Below are positions 10,373 to 18,897 of a stretch of 64,000 nucleotides of DNA, one piece after another; within the stretch, counting starts at the first letter, position 1; each line of letters starts with the position of its first letter. This DNA comes from Lysobacter luteus (GTDB taxonomy: Bacteria > Pseudomonadota > Gammaproteobacteria > Xanthomonadales > Xanthomonadaceae): contig NZ_OU015430.1 of NCBI RefSeq assembly GCF_907164845.1, positions 1,354,001 to 1,418,000 on the forward strand. The letters run 5' to 3'. Both the position numbers and the translations under genes were made by a program. Under the pieces are notes generated by a model that did not search any database, had not been told where the DNA came from, and saw nothing but the letters and a program-made list of their open reading frames with translations.

Positions 10373-11132
10373 CTTCGTAGTCGCCATCCCCGCCCGCCAC
10401 GACGCCACGCGGCTGCCCGGCAAGCCGCTGCGTCTGCTTGCCGGCGAGCCACTGGTGCTGCATGTCGCCCGCCGTGCGCTGGCCGCCGGCGCGCGCGAGG
10501 TCTGGGTTGCCGCCGATGACCCGCGCATCGCGGAGGCGCTCCAGGGCAGCGGCGTGCAGGTCGCGATGACCTCGCCGGCGCATGCATCGGGTACCGACCG
10601 GCTGGCCGAGTGTGCACGTATCGCCGGCTGGGACACTGGTACCGCCGTGGTCAACCTGCAGGGTGACGAGCCTTTCGCGCCGGCCGAAGGGATCCGCGCG
10701 GTCGCGGCGTTGTTGCGCTCCAGCGGTGCCGAGATGGCCACCCTGGCGGCGCCGGTCGAGGACGTCGACACCTTGCTCGACCCCAACGCGGTCAAGCTCG
10801 TGCGGGCCGCCAGCGGCGATGCGCTCTATTTCAGCCGTGCGCCGGTGCCCTGGCCGCGCGATGCCTTCGCCGCGGACCGCAGCCGACTGCCCGCCGGCCA
10901 CGCCTGGCTGAGGCACATCGGCATCTACGGGTACACCGCCGGGTTCCTGCAACGCTTTGCTGCAATGCCGCCGGGACGGCTGGAGCAGGTGGAATCGCTG
11001 GAACAGTTGCGTGCGCTCGAGGCCGGGTGCCGGATCGCGGTGGCGCTCACGCCCGCGCCGTTTCCACCCGGCGTCGACACGCCCGACGACCTCGCCCGCG
11101 CCGAAGCGCTCATGGCCTCGCAGCCGGGCTGA
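10359..11132 (+). CDS. kdsB: 3-deoxy-manno-octulosonate cytidylyltransferase KdsB
   Basis: This 257-residue enzyme activates Kdo to CMP-Kdo for the LPS inner core. The N-terminal nucleotide-binding loop [15 protein letters not shown], the middle motif [10 protein letters not shown] and the later [12 protein letters not shown] and HIGIYGY segments are diagnostic. It overlaps lpxK by 14 bases. The small Trm112-like gene often found between lpxK and kdsB in other gammaproteobacteria is absent here. Confidence 0.96.
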   Translation: MSPIDFVVAIPARHDATRLPGKPLRLLAGEPLVLHVARRALAAGAREVWVAADDPRIAEALQGSGVQVAMTSPAHASGTDRLAECARIAGWDTGTAVVNLQGDEPFAPAEGIRAVAALLRSSGAEMATLAAPVEDVDTLLDPNAVKLVRAASGDALYFSRAPVPWPRDAFAADRSRLPAGHAWLRHIGIYGYTAGFLQRFAAMPPGRLEQVESLEQLRALEAGCRIAVALTPAPFPPGVDTPDDLARAEALMASQPG

Positions 11133-12425
11133 TCAGCGACCCAGCCAGGCGATCAGCTGGACGATCCCGAACAGCACGCCGCCGATCAGCGCCCCGATCG
11201 CGGTGCCGTTGTAGCGGATGTACTGCAGGTCGCTGCCGACGCTCAGCTCGAGTTCGTCGACCAGCTCGCGGGTGTCCCAGCGGCCGACACGCTCGACGAT
11301 GAAGTCGCGGATGCTGCCGCGGTAGCGGTCGACCATCGGCTCCACCGTGGCGCGCAGCCAGCCGTTGAGCCAGTCGCGCATGGAGGTATCGGCCGACAGT
11401 CGCTCCCCCAGCACCATCGCGACCCGCCCGGCGCGGGCCGCGATCTCGGAGTCCTCGCGCAGCAGGTCCTGCCGCAACCACGCCAGCACGTCGTCCCACA
11501 GCCCGCGCACGTAGCGGGGCAGGGCCGGGTCGTCGAGCAGGCGGTCGCGCATCTCGCCGACCTTGCGCTGCAGCGCCGGGTCGCTGCGCAGTCGCGCGAC
11601 GAAGTCGGCGGCGTAGTGGTCGAACCGCAGGCGCAGCTCGTGGTCGGGCTCGGATGCCATCTCGTCGACGAGGTCGCCGACGCCTGCCACCACGCGTTCG
11701 GCCAACCGCCGGGCAACCGGCTCGTCCAGCCCGGTCAGCCTGAGGACGGACCAAAGCTGGGGCGCGATGCGCGCGGCCACGGTCTCCTGCGTCCCGGGGT
11801 CGGTCAGCACCCCGGCAATGTCCCGCAATACGCTGTCCAACAGGGCCTGGTGCCGGCGCTGGTGGGTCATGACCTCCAGCACCTGGCCTGCCAGGGCGGC
11901 GACGTCCATCCGCCGCAGTTGCTCGCGCGTCAGCCGCTCGAGGAAGGCATGGAGCCGCTCGCTGTCGAGCAAAGCGAGCAGGTGCGGTGACAGGTCGACC
12001 ACCAGCCGGCCGACGCGTGCGGCGTTTTCCGGTCGTGACAGCGCGACGGCCAGCCGCGAGGCGGGATCGAACTCGTCGAGCTTGCGCATCACCTCGCCGG
12101 GCTCGAGGAAATGGTTGCAGATGAAGTCGGCCAGCGCCCGGCCGAGGGCATCCTTGCGGTTCGGGATGATCGCCGTGTGCGGGATCCAGCGCTGGCCGAG
12201 CGGGTGGCGGAACAGCGCGACCACCGCGAACCAGTCGGCCAGCCCGCCGATCATCGCCGCCTCCGCCATCGCCACCAGCAGGCCGAACGCCCAGTGCGGA
12301 TGGCGCACCTCCATCCAGGTGGCCGCCACGAACAGCACTGCCGCAGCCGCGAGCATCGCGACCGCCACGCGTTTTCGGCGGGCGAGGGCGACGGCGCGGG
12401 GCGATACGGCGACCGGAGGTAGCAT
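11133..12425 (-). CDS. DUF445 family membrane protein
   Basis: This 430-residue protein belongs to the DUF445/YjiN family, whose function is not established. Near the N-terminus are two membrane helices, with the family motif IGGLADWFAVVALFRHPLG. The conserved HTAIIPNRKDALGRALADFICNHFL follows as two adjacent blocks. A long helical region lies in the middle, and a C-terminal helix contains NGTAIGALIGGVLFGIVQ. I chose the ATG at 12425; the frame stays open 180 bases further upstream, but that extension is not family-like. It is convergent with kdsB and divergent from uvrC. Confidence 0.85.
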   Translation of the reverse strand: MLPPVAVSPRAVALARRKRVAVAMLAAAAVLFVAATWMEVRHPHWAFGLLVAMAEAAMIGGLADWFAVVALFRHPLGQRWIPHTAIIPNRKDALGRALADFICNHFLEPGEVMRKLDEFDPASRLAVALSRPENAARVGRLVVDLSPHLLALLDSERLHAFLERLTREQLRRMDVAALAGQVLEVMTHQRRHQALLDSVLRDIAGVLTDPGTQETVAARIAPQLWSVLRLTGLDEPVARRLAERVVAGVGDLVDEMASEPDHELRLRFDHYAADFVARLRSDPALQRKVGEMRDRLLDDPALPRYVRGLWDDVLAWLRQDLLREDSEIAARAGRVAMVLGERLSADTSMRDWLNGWLRATVEPMVDRYRGSIRDFIVERVGRWDTRELVDELELSVGSDLQYIRYNGTAIGALIGGVLFGIVQLIAWLGR

Positions 12426-12599
12426 GCGTCGATCATTGCAGCGACCGCCGGTGCACGCCACCCGGCCCGCGGATGAATACGGCCGGACGGCGCCACACGC
12501 GCGCCGATTGCACGGGCGATAATCGACCCCATCCATGGAGCCGATGCCTGCCCGCCACGCTGTCGCACCCGCGCCGAACCGCCGCCACCTGTCCGCGGG

Positions 12600-14531
12600 G
12601 TGCACGTGACCGTGACGGCGCCATTCGACGGAAAGGCGTTCTCGCGCGGCCTCAGTACCGCGCCCGGCGTGTACCGGATGGTCGGCGCCGACGACAAGGT
12701 CCTGTACGTCGGCAAGGCGAGCGCGCTGAAGAACCGCGTCTCCAGCTACTTCAATGCGACCCCGAAGTCGGCGCGGATCATGGCGATGCTGTCGCAGACC
12801 GTGCGGATGGAGGTGACGGTCACCCGCACCGAAGCCGAGGCGCTGATCCTCGAGAACGAGCTGATCAAGTCGCTGAAGCCGCGTTACAACGTGTTACTGC
12901 GCGACGACAAGAGCTATCCCTACGTCCTGCTCACCAACGAGGCCTGGCCGCGAATCGCCGTCCATCGCGGGCCGCGCTCGATACCCGGCCGGTACTTCGG
13001 TCCGTATGCGAGCGTCGGCGCGGTCCGCGACACGCTCAACCTGATGCACAAGCTGTTCAAGCTGCGCAGTTGCGAGGACAGCGTGTTCCGCAACCGGTCC
13101 CGGCCGTGCCTGCAGCACCAGATCGGCCGCTGCAGCGCGCCCTGCGTGGGACTGGTGTCGGCGCGCGAGTATGCCGAGAGCGTCCGCCGCGCCACCCTGC
13201 TGCTCGAGGGGCGCAGCGACGAGCTGACCGACGAGCTGGGCCGCGCGATGGAAGGCGCCGCCCAGCGCCTGGATTTCGAGGAGGCCGCCCGCCTGCGTGA
13301 CCTGGTGTCGTCGATCCGCACGCTGCAGGCGCGCCAGTACGTCGATGGCCGCGCGGCCGACCTGGACGTCCTCGCCGTGTCGATGCAGGGCGCCGCGGCG
13401 TGCGTCGTGCTGCTGGCCTTCCGCGACGGCCGCAACCTGGGCACGCGCTCGTTCTTCCCCAGGACCAATGGCAGCGAGAACGCCGAAGAGGTGCTGGCGG
13501 CGTTCGTCTCGCAGTACTACGGCGAGCAGCTTCCGCCCGGCGAGATCGTCATCGACCGCGACATCCCGGACCGCGAACTGATCCAGCAGGCGCTGTCGGC
13601 GTCCGGCGAGCGCAAGGTCGAGATCCGCCACCGCGTGCGTGGTGACCGCGCCGGCTACCTCGACATGGCCCGCCGCAACGCGCAGATCACGCTGGCCAGC
13701 GAGCGCACCAGCCACGCCGCCCAGCTCGCACGCGCCGAGGACCTGCGCGAGCTGCTGGGCATGGCCGCGCTGCCACAACGGATCGAATGCTTCGACATCA
13801 GCCACACCATGGGCGAGGCCACCGTCGCATCGTGCGTGGTGTTCGACGCGGAAGGCCCGGTCCGCGGCCAGTACCGCCGCTACAACATCGCCGGCATCGA
13901 GCCGGGTGACGACTACGCGGCGATGCACCAGGCCATCAGCCGGCGGTTCCGTCGCGCGGTGGCATCCGACACGGTCGACGTGGATGACCCGGCGGCCGCG
14001 ACCCGGCGCAAGCGGGTGGACAAGGCGGCCGCGGTGCTGCCCGATATCCTGCTGATCGACGGCGGTGCCGGCCAGGTCGCGCAGGCGAGGGCGGTGCTGG
14101 ACGAGCTGGGCATCGAAGGCGTGGCGCTGGTCGGCGTCGCCAAGGGGCCGGCCCGCCGCCCCGGCGACGAGGAACTGCTGCTGCCCGATGGGCGGTGCGT
14201 CCGCCCGGGTGCCGGCTCGCCCGCATTGCAACTGGTGCAGCAGGTCCGCGACGAGGCGCACCGGTTCGCCATCACCGGCCATCGCGGTCGGCGCCAGAAG
14301 GCGCGCAACACCAGCCGGTTGGAGGACATCCCCGGCATCGGCCCGCGCCGCCGCGCCAACCTGTTGCGCCACTTCGGCGGACTCGGCGGGCTCAAGGCCG
14401 CCGGCGCCGAGGAGATCTCCCGCGTGGAAGGCGTGAACGCTGCCCTGGCCGAACGCATCTATGCGACCCTGCACGGACTCGAAAGCGCTGGCAATGCCCC
14501 CGGGGCCGGTGCGACACGGAGTGAAGAATGA
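12600..14531 (+). CDS. uvrC: Excinuclease ABC subunit C
   Basis: This 643-residue nuclease makes both incisions in nucleotide excision repair. The GIY-YIG domain starts at PGVYRM (22-27) and LYVGKA. A UVR domain (about 205-240, AQRLDFEEAARLRDL) binds UvrB. The RNase H-like domain contains CFDISHTMGE and LLIDGGAGQ. A helix-hairpin-helix pair (IPGIGPRRRANLLRHFGG) ends the protein. Start codons at GTG 12600, 12606 and 12612 are all possible; a GGGG at 12597-12600 favours 12606. The stop overlaps pgsA (ATGA). Confidence 0.96.
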   Translation: MHVTVTAPFDGKAFSRGLSTAPGVYRMVGADDKVLYVGKASALKNRVSSYFNATPKSARIMAMLSQTVRMEVTVTRTEAEALILENELIKSLKPRYNVLLRDDKSYPYVLLTNEAWPRIAVHRGPRSIPGRYFGPYASVGAVRDTLNLMHKLFKLRSCEDSVFRNRSRPCLQHQIGRCSAPCVGLVSAREYAESVRRATLLLEGRSDELTDELGRAMEGAAQRLDFEEAARLRDLVSSIRTLQARQYVDGRAADLDVLAVSMQGAAACVVLLAFRDGRNLGTRSFFPRTNGSENAEEVLAAFVSQYYGEQLPPGEIVIDRDIPDRELIQQALSASGERKVEIRHRVRGDRAGYLDMARRNAQITLASERTSHAAQLARAEDLRELLGMAALPQRIECFDISHTMGEATVASCVVFDAEGPVRGQYRRYNIAGIEPGDDYAAMHQAISRRFRRAVASDTVDVDDPAAATRRKRVDKAAAVLPDILLIDGGAGQVAQARAVLDELGIEGVALVGVAKGPARRPGDEELLLPDGRCVRPGAGSPALQLVQQVRDEAHRFAITGHRGRRQKARNTSRLEDIPGIGPRRRANLLRHFGGLGGLKAAGAEEISRVEGVNAALAERIYATLHGLESAGNAPGAGATRSEE

Positions 14532-15097
14532 AGTTGACGGTGCCGACCATGCTCACGTTGCTGCGGATCGTGCTGATCCCGGTGTTGGTGCTGGTCTATT
14601 ACCTGGATTACCGGTGGACGAATTTCGCCGCCGCGGCGATCTTCGCGTTCGCCTCGCTGACGGACTGGCTCGACGGCTGGATCGCCCGTCGCTACGACCA
14701 GTACTCGGCGTTCGGCGCGTTCCTGGATCCGGTGGCGGACAAGCTGATGGTCGCCACCGCACTGGTGATCACCGTGCAGCACCACCACACCGTGTGGATG
14801 GCGTTGTGGGCGGCGGTGATCATCGGGCGCGAGATCGCGGTGTCGGCCCTGCGCGAGTGGATGGCCGAGCTCGGCCAGCGGGCGAAGGTCAAGGTCGCCA
14901 CGATCGGCAAGGTCAAGACGGTGGTCCAGATGGTCGCGCTGGTGTTCCTGCTGTACCGCGATCCGGTGCTGCAGTTGCCCGTGTTCGCGATCGGCGAGTG
15001 GCTGCTGGCCGCGGCCGCGCTGCTGACGCTGTGGTCGGGTTTCGCATACCTGCATGCAGCCTGGCCTTCGCTGAAGGACGATGTGAAAAACAGTTGA
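14528..15097 (+). CDS. pgsA: CDP-diacylglycerol-glycerol-3-phosphate 3-phosphatidyltransferase
   Basis: This 189-residue inner-membrane enzyme makes phosphatidylglycerophosphate. The CDP-alcohol phosphotransferase motif is complete: D46, D49, G50, A53, R54, G63, D67 and D71. Several hydrophobic helices surround it. It overlaps the uvrC stop by 4 bases, the same uvrC-pgsA order as in E. coli and Pseudomonas, and tRNA genes follow. Its stop codon overlaps the -35 element of the tRNA-Gly promoter. Confidence 0.96.
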   Translation: MKLTVPTMLTLLRIVLIPVLVLVYYLDYRWTNFAAAAIFAFASLTDWLDGWIARRYDQYSAFGAFLDPVADKLMVATALVITVQHHHTVWMALWAAVIIGREIAVSALREWMAELGQRAKVKVATIGKVKTVVQMVALVFLLYRDPVLQLPVFAIGEWLLAAAALLTLWSGFAYLHAAWPSLKDDVKNS

Positions 15098-15121
15098 CAG
15101 TTCTGCCGTCATGCCTAAAAT
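15094..15121 (+). promoter_or_regulatory. Sigma-70 type promoter for tRNA-Gly
   Basis: TTGACA (15094-15099) and TAAAAT (15116-15121) are separated by 16 bases, and tRNA-Gly begins 13 bases downstream. The -35 box lies across the pgsA stop codon (15095-15097). This is the most consensus-like promoter seen in the window. Confidence 0.75.
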
Positions 15122-15133
15122 GGCGGCTCCTCA

Positions 15134-15209
<76 letters not shown>

Positions 15210-15244
15210 GATTTCGCCCTCCGGTTCGCTGGAGGGGCTTTCGA

Positions 15245-15276
15245 AACAAACCCCGTTCGCGGGGTTTTGTTTTTTC
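15245..15276 (+). terminator. Rho-independent terminator after tRNA-Gly
   Basis: Stem AAACCCCG (15248-15255) with TTCG loop and CGGGGTTT (15260-15267), followed by TTGTTTTTT. A second weaker hairpin lies just upstream (about 15215-15240). It separates tRNA-Gly from tRNA-Cys. Confidence 0.8.
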
Positions 15277-15334
15277 CAGAGGCTGCCCCGTGCAGCCGGC
15301 ACCACAAGCGGTATGCTTGCGGTGCGCGTCATCC

Positions 15335-15408
15335 GGCCGGGTGGCAGAGTGGTTATGCAGCGGACTGCAAATCCGCGTACGCCGGTTCAATTCCGACCTC
15401 GGCCTCCA
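15335..15408 (+). tRNA. tRNA-Cys (anticodon GCA)
   Basis: A 74-base cloverleaf with acceptor GGCCGGG/CTCGGCC (one G-U pair), encoded CCA (15406-15408), anticodon stem GCGGA/TCCGC around CTGCAAA and anticodon GCA. T-arm GGTTCAATTCC is present. Confidence 0.96.
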
Positions 15409-15414
15409 TCTTCG

Positions 15415-15438
15415 AACCGCGCTCCGGCGCGGTTTTTT
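15415..15438 (+). terminator. Rho-independent terminator after tRNA-Cys
   Basis: Stem AACCGCGC (15415-15422), TCCG loop, GCGCGGTT (15427-15434) and a run of six T from 15433. It lies between tRNA-Cys and tRNA-Leu. Confidence 0.8.
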
Positions 15439-15454
15439 CTTTGTGCGACCATCG

Positions 15455-15541
15455 GCCCGGATGGCGGAACTGGTAGACGCAACGGACTTAAAATCCGTCA
15501 GCCGCAAGGCTATCCGGGTTCGATTCCCGGTCCGGGCACCA
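15455..15541 (+). tRNA. tRNA-Leu (anticodon TAA)
   Basis: An 87-base class II tRNA with acceptor GCCCGGA/TCCGGGC, a long variable arm (CAGCCGCAAGGCTA), encoded CCA (15539-15541) and anticodon stem ACGGA/TCCGT around CTTAAAA giving anticodon TAA. Confidence 0.97.
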
Positions 15542-15546
15542 CGCTG

Positions 15547-16428
15547 CTACCCCGCGCCCACGCTGGCGAGGAACGCCCCCAGCAGCGCGCCGCGATGGCG
15601 CTGGCGGTGAAGCACCAGGCTCAGCTCGCGCTGCAGCGGCAGGAACGGCGTCGGCAAGACGGCGATGCGCCCGGAGAGCCGCGCTTCCTCCACCGCGATC
15701 GCCGGCAGCAGTGCCAGGCCGAGGCCGGCGATCACCGCCTGCTTGATCGCCTCGCTCTGGTCGAGCTCGAGCACGGTCTCGCCGGCGGGGAGCGCCGCGA
15801 GGACGCGTTCGGCCTGGCTGCGCGTGGCCGAGCCGGCCTCGCGCAGGATCCAGCGTGCGCCTGCGAAGTCGTCCGGCCGCAGGCGTTTGCGCCCGGCCAG
15901 CCGGTGGTTCGGCGGTGCACACACGCACAAGGTGTCGCTTCGCCACGGAAGGAGTTCCAGTTGCGGATGCGCCGCCGGCCCCTCGATGCACCCCAGGTCC
16001 AGGCTGTAGTCGAGCATCCCGGCGAGGATCGATGCGCTGTTGTCGACGTGCAGCCGGATGCTGACGCGTGGATGCGCGGCCACGAACCCGCCCAGCAGGT
16101 CGCCGACCAGGTAGTTGCCGATGGTGTTGCTGGCGCCCAGCCGCAGTTCACCGGACAGGTCCTCGCCGGCGTCGCCCAGGCCGAACTCGCGCAGCCGCTC
16201 GAGGATGTCGCGGGCGCGCGGCAACAGGCGGCGGCCATGCGCGTTGAGGTGCAGGCGCTGCTGGATACGGTCGAACACCCGGTATCCCAGCAGCCGCTCC
16301 AGCTCGCCCAGGGCCATGCTGGCCGCCGGCTGGGTCAGGTGGAGTTGCTCGGCCGCGCCACGCACGGTGCCGCCGGCGGCAATGGCGACGAACACTTCCA
16401 GTTGCCGGGGGCTGACGCTGTTCATCAA
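15547..16428 (-). CDS. LysR-type regulator divergent from a YeiH-type transporter
   Basis: This 293-residue LysR regulator has a helix-turn-helix at about 4-63 (QLEVFVAIAAGGTVRGAAEQLHLTQPA). The C-terminal effector-binding domain contains LRLGASNTIGNYL and later LLPWRSDTLCV. It is divergent from the membrane exporter at 16523, the arrangement of E. coli yeiE and yeiH. YeiE-like control of that exporter is therefore an inference from layout and family. Its 3' end lies six bases from tRNA-Leu, facing it. The start may be either of two adjacent ATG codons. Confidence 0.88.
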   Translation of the reverse strand: MMNSVSPRQLEVFVAIAAGGTVRGAAEQLHLTQPAASMALGELERLLGYRVFDRIQQRLHLNAHGRRLLPRARDILERLREFGLGDAGEDLSGELRLGASNTIGNYLVGDLLGGFVAAHPRVSIRLHVDNSASILAGMLDYSLDLGCIEGPAAHPQLELLPWRSDTLCVCAPPNHRLAGRKRLRPDDFAGARWILREAGSATRSQAERVLAALPAGETVLELDQSEAIKQAVIAGLGLALLPAIAVEEARLSGRIAVLPTPFLPLQRELSLVLHRQRHRGALLGAFLASVGAG

Positions 16429-16453
16429 TCGGACTGATGGGGCGGGTAAGAAG

Positions 16454-16471
16454 TATCAACTGTACTGAATA
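16454..16471. promoter_or_regulatory. Candidate LysR operator between the regulator and the exporter
   Basis: An AT-rich imperfect inverted repeat, TATCAAC-TGTA-CTGAATA, stands out in otherwise GC-rich sequence between the two divergent genes. Its form fits a LysR-type T-N11-A site. No regulator binding is shown. Confidence 0.4.
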
Positions 16472-16522
16472 TCGAGGGTGGGCCACGATTGCGTCCCCGA
16501 TGACGTCCCGCCCGTCCAACCC

Positions 16523-17545
16523 ATGACCACACCCTCCGGCACGTTGCCAGGCATCCTCCGTCCCACCTTCCGCCTGCTTCCCGGTCTCGCGCTCGCGGTC
16601 GGGCTGGGCTTGCTCGGCCTGTGGCTCGCGGAGTTGCCGTGGCTCGCGCGCTGGCAGTTGAGCGCGCTCACCTGCGCGATCGTGCTGGGACTGCTGGTGG
16701 GCAATCTGCTGGGCGCGCACCTGCCCGCACGGCTGGCGCCAGGTCTTCACGTGTCGCAGCGGCAGCTGTTGCGGGCGGGCGTCGTCCTGTACGGGCTCAG
16801 GCTGAGTTTCCAGGACATCGCGGCGATCGGCGCCGCCGGGCTGCTGGTCGACGTGGTGGTGGTCGTGTCCACGCTCATGCTGGGCACTTGGGCCGGGCGC
16901 CGTTGGTTTGGCCTGGACCGGCACACGGCGATGCTGACGGCCGCCGGCAGCGCTATCTGTGGCGCGGCGGCGGTGCTGGCCGTCGAGCGCGTGCTGCGCG
17001 CCGATCCCAGCAAGGTGGCGATCGCGGTCGCCACGGTTGTGTTATTCGGCACCTTCAACATCTTCCTGTACCCGATGCTGTACCCGCATCTCGGGCTCGA
17101 TCCCGCTGCGTTCGGGCTGTATGCCGGAGCGACCGTGCATGAAGTGGCGCAGGTGGTGGCGGTCGGCAGCGCGGTCAGCCCCGAGACCGCCGACGCCGCG
17201 GTCATCGTCAAGCTGACCCGGGTGTTGCTGCTGGTACCCGTGTTGCTGGTGCTCGGCTGGCAGGAGGCACGTGAGGGCGGTGAGCGGGCCATGGTGATCC
17301 CGTGGTTCGCATTGGGGTTCCTGGCGGTGGTGGCCCTCAACTCGGTCATCCAGCTGCCCGGGCCGTGGAGGGCGGCGCTGCTGACGTTGGACACGCTGTT
17401 GCTCGCGACCGCCATGGCGGCACTGGGCGTGGAGACGCGCATTGCCAAGCTGCGTGCGCTCGGCCCGCGGCCACTGTTGCTGGCCGGTGTGCTCTTCCTG
17501 TGGCTCAGCGTCGGCGGGTACCTGCTCGTGCGCGCAGTCACGTGA
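16523..17545 (+). CDS. yeiH: YeiH/UPF0324-type putative sulfate or sulfite exporter family membrane protein
   Basis: This 340-residue polytopic membrane protein has about ten hydrophobic helices. Family motifs seen are LLVGNLLG, LRAGVVLYGLRLSFQDI, AGSAICGAAAVLA and the middle segment GATVHEVAQVVAVG. Members of this UPF0324 family are linked to sulfur anion export, but the substrate is not proven here. I chose the ATG at 16523; an in-frame GTG at 16478 would add 15 residues unlike the family. It is probably controlled by the divergent LysR gene. Confidence 0.88.
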   Translation: MTTPSGTLPGILRPTFRLLPGLALAVGLGLLGLWLAELPWLARWQLSALTCAIVLGLLVGNLLGAHLPARLAPGLHVSQRQLLRAGVVLYGLRLSFQDIAAIGAAGLLVDVVVVVSTLMLGTWAGRRWFGLDRHTAMLTAAGSAICGAAAVLAVERVLRADPSKVAIAVATVVLFGTFNIFLYPMLYPHLGLDPAAFGLYAGATVHEVAQVVAVGSAVSPETADAAVIVKLTRVLLLVPVLLVLGWQEAREGGERAMVIPWFALGFLAVVALNSVIQLPGPWRAALLTLDTLLLATAMAALGVETRIAKLRALGPRPLLLAGVLFLWLSVGGYLLVRAVT

Positions 17546-17598
17546 CACTGCCGCGCTGACCACGGTCCCATCACGACGGGGGTCGATATGGTTCGTCC

Positions 17599-18834
17599 AT
17601 GTTTTCGAACCTGCTCGTCCTCGCCATGTCCGCGGCGCCGCAGGCGTCGACGCCGCCTCCGCCCGCATACGACCAAGCCGCCTACCGCCGCTGCGTGGAC
17701 AGCCTGCAGGCGCGGGCGGCGCGCGAAGGCATCGGCAGCGCGCTGTTCGACCGGCACGTGCGCACGGTGGTGCCGGACACCTCGGTGCTGCGGCTGCTGG
17801 ATTCGCAGCCCGAGTTCAAGACGCCGATCTGGGACTACCTCGCCGGCCTGGTCGACGAGGAGCGTGTCGCCGGCGGTCGGCAGATGCTGCAACGCCATGC
17901 GGATGTGCTGTCCAGGGTGGAAGCGGCGTACGGCGTCGACCCGGCGACCGTGGTTGCGGTGTGGGGAGTTGAAAGCGACTTCGGCGATACATTCGGCAAG
18001 CGCCCGCTGCTTCAGTCGCTGACGACGCTGTCGTGCATGGGACGGCGGCAGGATTTCTTCCGGGGCGAGTTGCTGGCCACGCTGCGGATCATCCGCGATG
18101 GTGATGTCACCGCCGACAAGCTGGTCGGGTCGTGGGCCGGCGCCTTCGGCCATACCCAGTTCATTCCGTCGACATACCGTCGGCTGGCAGTTGATTTCGA
18201 TGGTGACGGTCGCCGGGACCTGGTGGACAGCATCCCCGACGCGCTTGCCTCGACCGCCAATTACCTCAAGCGGGCCGGATGGCGCACTGGTGAGCCGTGG
18301 GGCTACGAGGTCGCTGTGCCCGCCCGCTTCAGCGGTGCCCACGGACGTACCCGGCGGCAGCCGCTGTCGCATTGGGTAGGGCAGGGCATCACACGGGTGG
18401 ACGGCAGTCCCATAGCGCCCGATGGCCGGCGCTCGGCGCTGGTGATGCCTGCCGGCCGCGACGGACCCGCGTTCCTGGTGTTCCGCAACTTCGACGCGAT
18501 CTACTCGTACAACGCCGCCGAGAGCTATGCGTTTGCGATCGCGTTGCTGTCGGAGCGACTGCGCGGCCGCCCGGGTCTCGTTCGCGACTGGCCCACCGAC
18601 GACCCGGGGCTGTCGCGGCTCCAGCGTCGCGAACTGCAGCAATTGCTGCTGGATCGTGGCCACGACATCGGCGAGATCGACGGCATCGTCGGCGGCAACA
18701 CACGCGCCGCGATCGTGCTTGAGCAGCAGCGTCTCGGCCGTCCCCCCGACGGTCGCGCCAGCCAAGGCCTGCTGCGCGCGTTGAAGGTGACGCGTCCGGT
18801 TCCGGCTGCGCCGGCGGAGCCCCGGACCCGCTAG
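17599..18834 (+). CDS. Lytic murein transglycosylase, MltB-like, with C-terminal peptidoglycan-binding domain
   Basis: This 411-residue protein belongs to the MltB (SLT_2) group, which cleaves peptidoglycan to 1,6-anhydro products. The catalytic glutamate is E125 in VWGVESDFG. It is followed by the family blocks LTTLSCMGRRQDFFRGEL, GSWAGAFGHTQFIPSTY and DFDGDGRRDL. A PG_binding_1 domain (about 330-395, LQRRELQQLLLDRGHDIGEIDG) ends the protein. The short hydrophobic N-terminus (MFSNLLVLAMSAAPQA) suggests periplasmic export but has only a weak n-region. Confidence 0.9.
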   Translation: MFSNLLVLAMSAAPQASTPPPPAYDQAAYRRCVDSLQARAAREGIGSALFDRHVRTVVPDTSVLRLLDSQPEFKTPIWDYLAGLVDEERVAGGRQMLQRHADVLSRVEAAYGVDPATVVAVWGVESDFGDTFGKRPLLQSLTTLSCMGRRQDFFRGELLATLRIIRDGDVTADKLVGSWAGAFGHTQFIPSTYRRLAVDFDGDGRRDLVDSIPDALASTANYLKRAGWRTGEPWGYEVAVPARFSGAHGRTRRQPLSHWVGQGITRVDGSPIAPDGRRSALVMPAGRDGPAFLVFRNFDAIYSYNAAESYAFAIALLSERLRGRPGLVRDWPTDDPGLSRLQRRELQQLLLDRGHDIGEIDGIVGGNTRAAIVLEQQRLGRPPDGRASQGLLRALKVTRPVPAAPAEPRTR

Positions 18835-18897
18835 CCGGCAAGGCATCGGTCGCCCGGCGCGCCGGTTATCCTTGCGCTTCGACTGATGGGAGCCTGC

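Noticed and set aside
10340-10380. A Trm112/YcaR-like small gene between lpxK and kdsB
   Set aside because: The two genes overlap by 14 bases, so there is no room for it.
12518-12523. GATAAT as a -10 box for uvrC
   Set aside because: It lies 77 bases before the likely start and has no -35 partner at 16-18 bases; left unassigned.
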